Origin: Mesorhizobium intechi
Lineage (GTDB): Bacteria; Pseudomonadota; Alphaproteobacteria; Rhizobiales; Rhizobiaceae
DNA: 64,000 nt
Assembly (NCBI RefSeq): GCF_002879535.1
Contig: NZ_PNOT02000169.1
Location: 37,444-101,443 of the forward strand
Reading direction: 5' to 3'
Shown here: positions 24,795-33,509 of the stretch, piece after piece
Layout: each line of letters starts with the position of its first letter
How positions within the stretch are numbered: position 1 is the stretch's first letter
Program-made: the position numbers and the translations under genes
Notes under the pieces: generated by a model
Told to the model about the DNA's origin: nothing
Seen by the model: only the letters and a program-made list of their open reading frames with translations
The model's database searches: none

Positions 24795-25997
24795 ATGCAA
24801 CAAGAACCAATGGCGGCGGCCACGACGCCTCCGATGCGCCATCGGTCCGCAAGATCAAAGCCTGTCGAGCCTAGCCAACGCGAAACCCTCGTTCAGGTCC
24901 AGGTTCTGCGCGCCGTCGCCGCCACTTCGGTTGCGCTACGTCACGCCCAGCATGATGCTGCGACGCTGGAACTAGAAGCCGGCCGGACCTTTCAGGCCTG
25001 GGATCCGATACCATGGAGCGCCGGTGTCGATATCTTCTTCGTGATCTCCGGCCTGATCATGGTGCACACGTCGCGACAGCTGTTCGCCAAAACGGGCGGC
25101 GCGCGTCTCTTCCTTTCCCGCCGGCTCGCCCGGATTGTCCCGCTTTATTGGACGGTCACCACGCTCTACCTTGCCGTGGCGTTGCTCGCTCCCTCGGTTC
25201 TCAACCAGGACTACATCAATTTCAGGTTTGTGATCGAATCCTACTTCTTCATTCCGGCCACTCGACCTGACGGCGTCGTTCAGCCCATCTACGAGCTGGG
25301 TTGGACGCTCAACTATGAGATGCTTTTCTACGTGTTGTTTACGGCGGTGATCGTGCTGCCCATGGGTAGGGCCGTCACGGCTCTGCTCACGACCCTGGCG
25401 GGGATGGTGTTGGTAGGCTATCTCGCGGCGCCTTTGCCAGAGCCATTCGCGTTCTGGTCCGATCCGATCGTCCTTGAGTTCGCTTTTGGCGTGACAATCG
25501 GGATCATGTGCGCCTCCAGCCTGCGGCCCTCCGGTTTCATCAGGGCCTGTGTCGCTGCAGCGGGGCTGGGCGCCCTGATGCTCGCGGCGGCATTTCCCGA
25601 TGTCTCGATGGGCCTTGCCCGCCCCGTCGTATATGGCATCCCGGCATCTCTCATCGTCTGGAGTGCTGCCTTGGCGCCAGGTGGGTCGAGGCATGAAAGC
25701 CTGGCCGCGCGATGGGGCGCCAGCGTAGGCGACGCGTCCTATGCTCTCTACCTCCTGCATCCATTCGTGATCCGCGCCATGCGCGTCTTCTTCTGGCGAA
25801 CAGGCTTGATTTTTGCGCTCGGCCCGTGGGCCTTTATCGCGTCGGCGCTGGTGATCACCTTTGGTGTGGCACTCATCACTTACCGCTTGTTCGAGAAGCC
25901 GCTGACTCGCCGTGCCCGACGCCTTTTGGGAGCCGGGCCCAGCAGCCGACAGCAGCTTCGCCCATTTCCGGTGACGGCGTATCCCAAGGCAGACTGA
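24795..25997 (+). CDS. Acyltransferase 3 family membrane protein, ExoZ-like
   Basis: About 400 residues with ten or so hydrophobic segments. The family's N-terminal signature is LRAVAATSVALRHAQHD, with an Arg and a His spaced as in the conserved R-x10-H, then VDIFFVISGLIMVHTS, RLARIVPLYWTVTTLYL and, near the C-terminus, GDASYALYLLHPFVI. The family O-acylates (usually acetylates) sugars of surface polysaccharides in the inner membrane. ATG 24795 is preferred over an upstream GTG at 24774 because GGAG sits six bases before it. It follows the flippase gene after a 256-bp gap with no obvious gene. Confidence 0.85.
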   Translation: MQQEPMAAATTPPMRHRSARSKPVEPSQRETLVQVQVLRAVAATSVALRHAQHDAATLELEAGRTFQAWDPIPWSAGVDIFFVISGLIMVHTSRQLFAKTGGARLFLSRRLARIVPLYWTVTTLYLAVALLAPSVLNQDYINFRFVIESYFFIPATRPDGVVQPIYELGWTLNYEMLFYVLFTAVIVLPMGRAVTALLTTLAGMVLVGYLAAPLPEPFAFWSDPIVLEFAFGVTIGIMCASSLRPSGFIRACVAAAGLGALMLAAAFPDVSMGLARPVVYGIPASLIVWSAALAPGGSRHESLAARWGASVGDASYALYLLHPFVIRAMRVFFWRTGLIFALGPWAFIASALVITFGVALITYRLFEKPLTRRARRLLGAGPSSRQQLRPFPVTAYPKAD

Positions 25998-26130
25998 ACG
26001 AGCACGGCGATCCTGCCGGCTGGACAGGGCGAGCGCCATCCGTTTGCATTGAGGCGTGAAAATCTCATGGGCCTGGGTAAACAAACCGGCGTTGTCTTCT
26101 GATCGCCGTCCGGCCTCCCGTGGTCTCGCC

Positions 26131-27261
26131 CTATGCCTGAATGAACGCTTGTCGTTCTCGGCCGACGGGGCTTGCATGGAAGTCCCGGTACCATTCCACG
26201 AAACGTTGCACGCCGTCCTCCAGTGCCGTCGCCGGTGCGAAGCCGACAGCGCGGCGGAGGTCGCTGACGTCGGCGCGGGTTTCCAGGACATCACCTGGAG
26301 GTAAAGGCACGTTGACCCGAAGGGCGCGGCGGCCAAGCGCAGTTTCGATGATCGCGATCAGACGGTTGATTTCCTCTGGCCGGTCATTGCCGATGTTGTA
26401 GATCCGATATGGCGCCGAACTGGTGGCGGGGTCAGCCGCGCGGCTGTCCCAGTCCGGATCCGGACGAGGCGGCGCGGCGAGTACGCGAACCACCCCCTCG
26501 ACGATGTCGTCGATGTAGGTGAAATCTCGCCATACGCGGCCGGCATTGGCAATCTCGATCGTGCGCCCCTCGGCGATGGCATGGGTGAACGTATAGACGG
26601 CCATGTCAGGTCTGCCCCAAGGGCCATAGACGGTGAAAAAGCGCAATCCTGTCACCGGCAAACCGAACAGGTGGCTGTAGGAATGCGCCATGCATTCGTT
26701 TGCGCTTTTGGTCGCGGCATAGAAGCTGACCGGATGACTGGCGCCATGGTGCTCGGAAAACGGTATGCTTCGATTGGCGCCGTAAACGGAACTCGACGAG
26801 GCATAAACGAGATGGCTTACGCCGGCGTGTCGGCAGCCCTCCAGAACATTGAGAAACCCGACTACGTTCGACTGCACATAGGCATGCGGGTCGGCGAGCG
26901 AATAGCGCACCCCGGCCTGGGCGGCGAGGTGCACGAAGTGCGATGGCTGGAAGTCGGAAAACAGCGCCTTCACCTGCCCCTGGTCCGCCAGGTCCATCCG
27001 CATGGGAGTGAAGCGCGGTTCGGCACAAAGCTGCGCAAATCGCGCTTCCTTTAGCCCGACGTCGTAGTAGGGCGTAAAATTGTCGACGCCGATAACGACA
27101 AGGCCGCGCCGCAAAAGCCGCAACGCGACATGAAACCCGATGAATCCGGCGGCACCTGTGACGACGATCGGTCCCGCGCGTGCAAGTTTCAACACAGCAC
27201 CGTCCGACCGCGTACGAGCCGTATCAGACAGCTTGTGAACCGTCGAATTTATTTCGACCAT
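26131..27261 (-). CDS. UDP-glucuronate 4-epimerase-like NAD-dependent sugar epimerase
   Basis: A 376-residue extended short-chain dehydrogenase. The NAD-binding VVTGAAGFIGFHVA is at about 33-46, then VDNFTPYYD, SSSSVYG and the catalytic Tyr181/Lys185 in SFYAATK. The combination of NFTPYYD and FFTVYGPWGRPDMA is characteristic of UDP-glucuronate 4-epimerases that supply UDP-galacturonate. It has about 30 extra residues at the N-terminus before the Rossmann fold. GGAG lies nine bases before the ATG. It is oriented opposite to its neighbours, so it has its own promoter. It implies a uronic acid in the polymer, a possible target for the AsnB-like amidotransferases. Confidence 0.85.
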   Translation of the reverse strand: MVEINSTVHKLSDTARTRSDGAVLKLARAGPIVVTGAAGFIGFHVALRLLRRGLVVIGVDNFTPYYDVGLKEARFAQLCAEPRFTPMRMDLADQGQVKALFSDFQPSHFVHLAAQAGVRYSLADPHAYVQSNVVGFLNVLEGCRHAGVSHLVYASSSSVYGANRSIPFSEHHGASHPVSFYAATKSANECMAHSYSHLFGLPVTGLRFFTVYGPWGRPDMAVYTFTHAIAEGRTIEIANAGRVWRDFTYIDDIVEGVVRVLAAPPRPDPDWDSRAADPATSSAPYRIYNIGNDRPEEINRLIAIIETALGRRALRVNVPLPPGDVLETRADVSDLRRAVGFAPATALEDGVQRFVEWYRDFHASPVGRERQAFIQA

Positions 27262-27449
27262 GGCAAGTCACTCCAATTGCGAGATTCCGCGCTCCGCCCG
27301 GGTTCGATAGCGCGTCGACAGGCTGGAGATGGCACCGCGAGCTTTACAATCTGCGTAACCGCGGCCGCACAATTCGCGGCCGCGTTGCCATGGACATAAC
27401 TCGGTCTGCTGAATTCGAGCGGGTCCTGACGCCCGCCGAAATCGCCGTT

Positions 27450-28127
27450 TCATGGCAGGACCGAAATGCGCCCCAGAAGAGCAACAAGTTCAGCCTGACG
27501 CCTTGTTTCGGTCTTGGCGAATAGCGAGGCAAGCTGGGAGCGGATCGTCGTGCGGCTGAGATGCCAGCTGCGAGCGATCTCCAGGGGCGCATCCCCTTGC
27601 GCCAGACGCAACGCCAGCTGCGTTTCCGCACTGGTCAAACCGAACATCCTTTGCAAGGTTTGAGGGTTGGCCGCCGATGTGTTTTCCCGGTCCAGCAATG
27701 CCACGATGCTGGTTCCGTCGGGTGCGACGACGCCCGTCTCATTCAGGATCACAGGCCTGTCGCCTCTGCTGCGGATCACCACCCACGAGAGTGATCCCGG
27801 CTGGAAATGGACTGGAACATTCGCGACCAGCCGCCTTAGCCCCGCGGAAAGCTCGATGGCCGTGTCAGCCGCTTCGCCCTGGCGCTCAAGCGTGTCCTGC
27901 GCGGCTGTGTTCCATTCGATTACCTTCCTGTCGCGGTCGAGCACGATATAGCCACAGCCGATGCGCTCAAGCATGCCGGTTATGGATTCCAAACTGCGCC
28001 GCTGCGGCCCGCCAGATCTGGCGTCTGGCCGATCCGACAGATGTATCGGACGTGCGTGACGAGTATCCTTCAATACAATGTATTGGCTGACTGCAACGGT
28101 TTCGTTGCGCCTCTCGCTCAGTGTCAT
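27450..28127 (-). CDS. PAS-domain LuxR-type transcriptional regulator
   Basis: A 225-residue regulator. Residues about 48-140 look like a PAS domain (GCGYIVLDRDRKVIEWNTAA). The C-terminus (about 160-222) is a LuxR/FixJ-type helix-turn-helix: FGLTSAETQLALRLAQGD, then EIARSWHLSRTTIRSQLASL. There is no phosphoacceptor receiver domain, so it probably responds to a ligand or redox signal through PAS. It lies between the epimerase and a sensor kinase gene and is transcribed divergently from the kinase, which points to local control of the polysaccharide locus. Target genes are unknown. Confidence 0.78.
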   Translation of the reverse strand: MTLSERRNETVAVSQYIVLKDTRHARPIHLSDRPDARSGGPQRRSLESITGMLERIGCGYIVLDRDRKVIEWNTAAQDTLERQGEAADTAIELSAGLRRLVANVPVHFQPGSLSWVVIRSRGDRPVILNETGVVAPDGTSIVALLDRENTSAANPQTLQRMFGLTSAETQLALRLAQGDAPLEIARSWHLSRTTIRSQLASLFAKTETRRQAELVALLGRISVLP

Positions 28128-28375
28128 AGCTTATACCCCAACCCTAGTTGCTGCCCACTCAAGTAAATTTTGCATGAGTTACTTGACTTGAATTCCGCCT
28201 TCTGGCGGGAACGTGCTCCTTCCACTCGAATTCTGAAACAACGGTAGAAATCTGCGGAAGGTTTTTCCGCAGTGTTCCTTGAATATGGCTTCCTGAAGAG
28301 CCCTGCCGATCCTGATTCTATTCGCAGGCAAAGGCATAGCAATCGGGCAGTGGTATTAGGCTGCCCCCTAGTGGC

Positions 28376-28393
28376 CTAGTCTCGACGAGCTAG
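28376..28393. promoter_or_regulatory. Imperfect inverted repeat upstream of the sensor kinase
   Basis: CTAG-T-CTCG-A-CGAG-CTAG forms an inverted repeat broken by a single extra T. It ends 23 bp before the kinase start and lies in the 289-bp divergent region between the PAS-LuxR gene and the kinase gene. It is a candidate binding site for a local regulator; support is from symmetry and position only. Confidence 0.3.
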
Positions 28394-28416
28394 ACATAAG
28401 GTTGTAGTCTGGGCGC

Positions 28417-30159
28417 ATGGGTTTGAATCTGCGCTGGCTCAAATCGAACGTGTCAAGCACCCCGTTGGCTCATGTGGCTTCGCTGTTGGTGCTTGCAGGA
28501 TCGATAATACTCGAAGCGATAAATACGATACATATCGGCCAGGGGGTGACGTTTATTGCGTTTATCCCCGCAATTATTGTCATCGTGTACCTCGAAGGGC
28601 GGTTGGCTGCCGTCGTCGCAGCACTTCTCATGGCCGCAGCCGGCTTGTGGATGCGACGCGTCCTGAACGCCCAACTCTCAGCTGAAGATTGGACGAGCGC
28701 CATCTTCCTTCTGGTCTCGGGTGGCCTGATCGCATCCGTGTTCCACCGCCTGCGACAGGATTTGCGCGGGGCGCTCGAGGTTGCACAGACGAGGCTCGCT
28801 GCCATCGATGCAGCCGAGAGCCGCTATCGTTGGGCCTTCGAGCGCGCCGCCTTGGGTTTTGCAAATGCCAATCGACGTGGCGAACTGTTGCAATCGAACA
28901 GACGTCTTTGTGAGATGAGCGGCTACGGAGAAAAGGAACTTGCCCAGCTGAAGCTGGAAGGGCTCGTTCTTCCCGACGATCGAGATGCCGTGCGGGCCTT
29001 GTTGAAGGATCTGAACAATGGCGCCGCGTCGTCCGCTGCCGACATTCGCTTGTTGCGCAAGGACGGCAAGGCATTCTGGGCCCGTCTGGCCCTGTCCTCG
29101 TCGCGGCCTGACGAGGCATCCACCGAAAGCGTGTTCGTGGTGGTCGACGATATTTCCGAGCGACGAGCCGCACGCGAGGCCCTGCGGGCTCAGAAGGAAT
29201 GGCTCGATCTCGCTCTGTCTGCCGGACGCCTGGGTACGTGGCAAATGGATATCAAGGAAGGGACAGTCGCGGGCTCCGGCAAGTTCTGGGACATTCTCGG
29301 CCTGCCCTCCAAACCCGTCCGCCCTTTGGAAGAACTTTCGGCCGTGGTCCATCCGGCCGACTGGCCGAAATTGGCTGCCTCGGCAAAACCCTCGTCGGCG
29401 GCGAACTACGACGTCGAGATTCGTGTCAGGCGGACGGATGGGCACATACGCTGGGTTGCCTTGCGCGGACGGCAGGAAGAACATGGCGACCGCGCAATGC
29501 GCATCGGGGTGGCGGCCGATCTGACAGAACGTCGACAGACCACGCTTCTTCGCGCCGCCGTGAAGAAGCACGAGCGCATCATGCTCGAAGACCGCCATCG
29601 GTTCAGCAATTTGTTCCCGGTGATCACGGCCCTGGTAAAAATGATCAATGTTCCCGAGAACGACGTTGCCAAGTACAAGGAGATGCTGATCGATCGGATC
29701 AGAGCGCTGGAAGCGACGCATCTCATCCTGTCTCGCCACAAGAGCCTGTCTGGGATGCTCCACGATCTCGTGGCTCAGGAGTTGCAGCCCTTCAAGGAGA
29801 CACGGGACATAACGATCAGTGGCCCTTCACTCACGGTGCCAAGCGGCGTCGCAGAGAGCTTTGCGATGATCCTTCACGAACTGACGACAAACTCCGTGAA
29901 ACACGGCGCGTTGGGTGACTCACAAGGCAAGGTCGGAGTTAAGTGGCAATTCGCATTCGACGGCGCAGGGGGCGATCTGGTTTTCGATTGGGTGGAATCC
30001 GGAGGTCGGAAGAACTCAAGCGTCGTGCGTCACGGGTTCGGGTCCATGATAATCGGCGTGGATGGCACGCCGCTTGTCGGGCATTCGCCGAAATTGGAAA
30101 TATCGGAATATGGACTGCGATATTCGTTGCGGTTATCGCGCAAGGAAATTGATCTGTAG
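28417..30159 (+). CDS. HWE/HisKA_2-type membrane sensor histidine kinase with two PAS domains
   Basis: A 580-residue kinase. Four hydrophobic segments lie at about 19-108. Two PAS domains follow, about 130-245 and 255-375 (EEHGDRAMRIGVAADLTER ends the second). The phosphoacceptor region is LEDRHRFSNLF with His394, and an HWE/HisKA_2-like ATPase N-box HELTTNSVKHG begins at His487. There is no classical HisKA dimerisation motif. This family often feeds general stress or light signalling in Rhizobiales, but the nearest regulator here is the NarL-type protein encoded convergently at 30301. The membrane segments are of the short DUF4118-like kind without a large periplasmic sensor. Confidence 0.82.
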   Translation: MGLNLRWLKSNVSSTPLAHVASLLVLAGSIILEAINTIHIGQGVTFIAFIPAIIVIVYLEGRLAAVVAALLMAAAGLWMRRVLNAQLSAEDWTSAIFLLVSGGLIASVFHRLRQDLRGALEVAQTRLAAIDAAESRYRWAFERAALGFANANRRGELLQSNRRLCEMSGYGEKELAQLKLEGLVLPDDRDAVRALLKDLNNGAASSAADIRLLRKDGKAFWARLALSSSRPDEASTESVFVVVDDISERRAAREALRAQKEWLDLALSAGRLGTWQMDIKEGTVAGSGKFWDILGLPSKPVRPLEELSAVVHPADWPKLAASAKPSSAANYDVEIRVRRTDGHIRWVALRGRQEEHGDRAMRIGVAADLTERRQTTLLRAAVKKHERIMLEDRHRFSNLFPVITALVKMINVPENDVAKYKEMLIDRIRALEATHLILSRHKSLSGMLHDLVAQELQPFKETRDITISGPSLTVPSGVAESFAMILHELTTNSVKHGALGDSQGKVGVKWQFAFDGAGGDLVFDWVESGGRKNSSVVRHGFGSMIIGVDGTPLVGHSPKLEISEYGLRYSLRLSRKEIDL

Positions 30160-30300
30160 TGCCTACCGCTCCGAAAGCGACTTCGGATTTGGGCACTGAC
30201 ATGCACAATGAGCCGATCCAGAGCGCCGGATTCACGGGACGCGCCCAAATCTATCCCTTGCATGCCGGCCCGTACCGCTTCGCGCTTCCGGTGGCAAACA

Positions 30301-30978
30301 TCAGTTCACATTTCTCGACATCCACGTTTGCAGCAAAACGGCTGCCTCAGTCCGGTTTCGCACCCCAAGCTCGCGCAGGATGGCGGCGGCATGGATTTTC
30401 GTTGTCGCTTCGGCAATATCCAGATTGCGGGCGATCTCCTTGTTCGAGTACCCTTCCGCCATCAGCTTGAGGACGTCCCTTTGCCTCGATGTCAGCCTGC
30501 CAAGATCGTTTGAGCCCACGCGCTGACGGATTGGATTTTTCACCGAGGGGACGGCTACATACGCCCTCTGGTCGGCAGACGTTCGAGACAAGAGCGATGG
30601 TACATAGATCCGGCCAGCAAGGATCTCATTGACCGCCAAGACGACCTCTTCGTCCTTCTGCGATTTGACGATGTAACCGTGAAGCCCGATCGAAAGAGCG
30701 GTCAGTATCTCCGAACGGGAATCGTCCCCGGAAACGATCGCGAAGCGCGTGTGAGGATACGCAGAGAGAACGTCGCTGAGCACCTCCTGGTTAACCAGCC
30801 CAGGCATGTTCAGGTCGAGGATCGCAAGATCGATCGATGCCTGCTCCTCCAGAAGATTGACCACAGCATCGAAACACGCGGCCTCGAATATTTCGGCGTT
30901 TGGAATTCCAGCCATAAGTGCCAGCCGAAGGCCGCGCCGATACAAGCCGTGATCGTCGGCGATGACGATCCGATACAT
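30301..30978 (-). CDS. NarL/FixJ-type response regulator
   Basis: A 225-residue two-domain regulator. The receiver at 1-120 has the acidic pair Asp8-Asp9, phosphoacceptor Asp55 in LAILDLNMPG, Ser83 and Lys105. The LuxR-type helix-turn-helix is at about 160-215: LTSRQRDVLKLMAEGYSNKE, then AEATTKIHAAAIL. It is convergent with the HWE-type kinase at 28417, making the two a plausible but non-canonical pair. Upstream at 31095-31107 is a perfect 13-bp palindrome in what should be its promoter region. A role in controlling the polysaccharide genes is inferred from position. Confidence 0.85.
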   Translation of the reverse strand: MYRIVIADDHGLYRRGLRLALMAGIPNAEIFEAACFDAVVNLLEEQASIDLAILDLNMPGLVNQEVLSDVLSAYPHTRFAIVSGDDSRSEILTALSIGLHGYIVKSQKDEEVVLAVNEILAGRIYVPSLLSRTSADQRAYVAVPSVKNPIRQRVGSNDLGRLTSRQRDVLKLMAEGYSNKEIARNLDIAEATTKIHAAAILRELGVRNRTEAAVLLQTWMSRNVN

Positions 30979-31094
30979 TGAACTACCCCAACGCGTTACC
31001 CGGTTCCCGGCGAGAATACCCGCTGGAACCTCCCATTCCTCGGTGATGATCGGAACCGCGGTGGCCTAAAGTCGTGGCCAACCGCTGGTCACCA

Positions 31095-31107
31095 CATCAC
31101 TGTGATG
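31095..31107. promoter_or_regulatory. Candidate operator palindrome CATCACTGTGATG
   Basis: A perfect 13-bp dyad with a central T, 117 bp upstream of the response-regulator start. It could be an autoregulatory site for the NarL-type regulator or serve the divergent operon. Evidence is symmetry plus location. Confidence 0.33.
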
Positions 31108-31537
31108 GTCGCAGCGTCCCAACCCACGCGCATCACACATGGCTAATATAATACTAATTTGTGCACGCCGTCGTTATCTTTTTTTAACGCTGGCGTCCCG
31201 TGTCTGCCCGCCTGGCGATATCGGGTGCCGGTATCCGATGTTCGGAGTGCGGCAGGGCGTTTTGATCGGGGCACCTGCCTTCGCGAGGGGCCGCTGGTCG
31301 GTTCCGGCACTTGGTGGATCGCTGCTTTTTGATCGCAGGAATCGTTCGGCATCATAGGTCTCATGGCCAGGTCCAGATGCTTGGGTCCGTCCTTGATCTC
31401 TCGGTTATCTAATACCGGAAACGCGTTGGATCGGTACCATTCGAATGCACGACGACAGCCGCCCCGGCTGTCACATACCCTTCAAGTACGATGTTCGGAT
31501 TGCCGCCGAGGGTCGAGCCGGATTTGGCGAAAGCCAG

Positions 31538-31555
31538 GTTCGAATGAGCTCGAAC
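31538..31555. promoter_or_regulatory. Candidate operator inverted repeat GTTCGA-N6-TCGAAC
   Basis: A perfect 6-bp inverted repeat with a 6-base spacer, 44 bp before the nucleotidyltransferase start. The half-site TTCGA is also the core of the palindromes at 9442-9453 and 31438-31447, so these may form one regulatory family. Confidence 0.33.
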
Positions 31556-31598
31556 ACGAAATGCCCGGACACAGGCAACTGCAAATCAGGAGGATCGG

Positions 31599-32321
31599 AT
31601 GAAAGCGGTGATTCAATGTGGTGGGATGGGTACGCGCCTTCGGCCCTTCACGTCGGTCCTACCGAAACCCTTGATGCCGATAGGAGCCAGACCCGTTCTT
31701 GAGCTGCTTCTGAAGTGGCTGCGGCGCAACGGCATCGAGGAGGTCTATATCACGACCGGGTATCTCGGGCACCTGATCCGCAGCGTCTGCGGCGACGGAT
31801 CGCAATGGAATCTGAAGATCAAATACACGCAGGAAATGGAGCCATTGGGCACCATTGGGCCTCTCTCTCTGATCAGGGATGAACTGAACGACACCTTTGT
31901 CGTGCTCAACGGCGATGTTCTTACCGACCTGAGCCTGAGCCGGTTTGTGACCGCGCACCGCATGCATAAGGATCCGGTTACGATCGCCACGGCCTGCCGC
32001 CTCATCAAGATGGATTTCGGCGTCATCGACGAGGTCGACAACGCGGTTCAGCTCTTCCGGGAAAAGCCGACGCTTTCCCACCTCGTCAGCATGGGGATTT
32101 ACTGCATGAACCCGGATGTCCTGAGGTTCATTCCCTCCGGCATCCCATTCGGGTTCGATGACCTGATGCTGCAGATGATGCAGGGCGGCACGACCGTGCA
32201 CGTGTACAAGCATGACGGTCTCTGGCTCGATATCGGTCGCGTCGACGACTTCCAGAATGCGCAGGCAATCGCCTGGGAAGAGCAGTCGACCTCGATCGAG
32301 GTCGCGGCCGCGGCCGCATGA
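31599..32321 (+). CDS. Sugar-phosphate nucleotidyltransferase
   Basis: A 240-residue NTP-transferase-fold enzyme. The N-terminal signature is CGGMGTRLRPFTSVLPKPLM (residues 7-26), followed by VLNGDVLTD with the metal-binding Asp and a WLDIGRVDDF C-terminal motif. It makes a nucleotide-activated sugar from a sugar phosphate and NTP. The subfamily looks nearest to GDP-mannose pyrophosphorylase-like and LegF/PtmE-like proteins, so the base and sugar are uncertain. A strong AGGAGGAT lies just before the ATG. It starts an operon with a DegT aminotransferase and a LegB-like dehydratase, which suggests it feeds an amino-deoxysugar pathway. Confidence 0.83.
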   Translation: MKAVIQCGGMGTRLRPFTSVLPKPLMPIGARPVLELLLKWLRRNGIEEVYITTGYLGHLIRSVCGDGSQWNLKIKYTQEMEPLGTIGPLSLIRDELNDTFVVLNGDVLTDLSLSRFVTAHRMHKDPVTIATACRLIKMDFGVIDEVDNAVQLFREKPTLSHLVSMGIYCMNPDVLRFIPSGIPFGFDDLMLQMMQGGTTVHVYKHDGLWLDIGRVDDFQNAQAIAWEEQSTSIEVAAAAA

Positions 32322-32372
32322 AAATCCGGATGTAGAGGCCGAACCCACCACAAGGTTTCTTAGGAGGTCAAC

Positions 32373-33509
32373 ATGCTCTTGGTGAGCGCCCCGATCCTAG
32401 GCGTGCCGGAGAAGGCAGCCCTGTCAAAGGTGATTGACAGCGGCTGGCTTACCATGGGCGAGCAGGTGCGCGCTTTCGAACAGGCCTTTGCCGAAATGCA
32501 TGGCGCGCGAGATTGCGTGGCGGTCGGTTCCTGCACCGCGGCGCTTCATCTCATCCTGCATGCACTGGGAATAGGACCTGGCGATGAAGTACTGGTCCCG
32601 TCGCTGACTTTCGTGGCGACTGCCAATGCGGTTCTTTATGTCGGGGCGACTCCGGTCTTCGTCGATATCGAGTCGGTCGACGTGCCGTTGATGTCGCTCG
32701 CGGAAGCCGAAGCGCGGTGCACATCACGCACAAAGGCTGTCATCCTCGTTCACTTCGCGGGCTATCTCGCCAATCGGGAACAATGGCAGCGCTTCGCCCG
32801 GGTTCGAGGGCTCCATATCATCGAGGACGCCGCGCATGCGCCCGGGCTGAGGGAAGTGGGGACGTTCGGCACTGCGGCCGCCTTCAGCTTCTACGGCAAC
32901 AAGAACATGACAACGGCGGAAGGGGGCGCCGTGATCGCCCGTGACTCCGATCTGCTCGACAAAATCCGTCAGGCGCGCGGGCACGGGATGACCAGCGGGA
33001 CCCATCAGCGGCTGAACAGCCGCACCCCGCAATATGATGTCACGATGCTCGGGTTCAATTACCGCATGGACGAGATGCGGGCGGCGATCGGGCTGGTTCA
33101 GCTGCAGAACCTGCAAGAGTGGAACGAGATCAGACGCATCCTGGCTGTCCTGTATCGGCGCCTCATCGCGGAACATTGCCCGGCCGTGACCATTCCATTC
33201 AGTGAACCCCGGACGTCGGCTCACCACATCATGCCGGTCGTTCTGCCGCGCTACGCAAGGCGGCAGGACGTGATCGACGAATTGCGGGCGCAGGGGATAC
33301 AGACCACGATCCACTATCCGCCAGTGCACCATATGACCTTCTATCGCGAGCGTTATCCCGGCATCGCTCTGCCGCGTACCGAGGACTTCGCTCAGCGAGA
33401 ATTGACAATCCCATTGCACCCCCAGATCACCTCAACTGTCGCCGAGACGGTTGTGGCTGCACTCGCGAGCGCACTCAACGGCGGCGCCCAAACAGGAACT
33501 GCGGCATGA
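32373..33509 (+). CDS. DegT/DnrJ/EryC1 family sugar aminotransferase
   Basis: A 378-residue PLP enzyme of the nucleotide-sugar aminotransferase family. SCTAALHL (about 53-60), VPSLTFVATANAV, IIEDAAHAPG and the Schiff-base Lys177 in FYGNKNMTTAEGG are all present. It transfers an amino group to a keto-sugar nucleotide, most simply the 4-keto-6-deoxy product of the 4,6-dehydratase at 34226. A textbook AGGAGGT (32362-32368) precedes the ATG. The next gene overlaps it by 4 bp. Regiospecificity (C3 or C4) cannot be read here; C4 is favoured by the neighbouring dehydratase. Confidence 0.88.
   Translation: MLLVSAPILGVPEKAALSKVIDSGWLTMGEQVRAFEQAFAEMHGARDCVAVGSCTAALHLILHALGIGPGDEVLVPSLTFVATANAVLYVGATPVFVDIESVDVPLMSLAEAEARCTSRTKAVILVHFAGYLANREQWQRFARVRGLHIIEDAAHAPGLREVGTFGTAAAFSFYGNKNMTTAEGGAVIARDSDLLDKIRQARGHGMTSGTHQRLNSRTPQYDVTMLGFNYRMDEMRAAIGLVQLQNLQEWNEIRRILAVLYRRLIAEHCPAVTIPFSEPRTSAHHIMPVVLPRYARRQDVIDELRAQGIQTTIHYPPVHHMTFYRERYPGIALPRTEDFAQRELTIPLHPQITSTVAETVVAALASALNGGAQTGTAA

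Larger units (their letters stand above)
30979..31598. other. 620-bp intergenic region with several dyads and divergent promoters
   Basis: It separates the response regulator (minus) from the nucleotidyltransferase operon (plus). It contains the palindrome CATCACTGTGATG (31095-31107), a TATAAT sequence (31147-31152), an AT-rich run around 31170, CATTCGAATG (31438-31447) and the inverted repeat GTTCGA-ATGAGC-TCGAAC (31538-31555). A 72-codon plus-strand frame at 31139 has no recognisable features and is not called. This is the most element-rich non-coding stretch in the locus. Confidence 0.5.

Noticed and set aside
31139..31357. 72-codon plus-strand frame in the 620-bp intergenic region
   Set aside because: No ribosome-binding site, no family resemblance, and it overlaps probable regulatory dyads.
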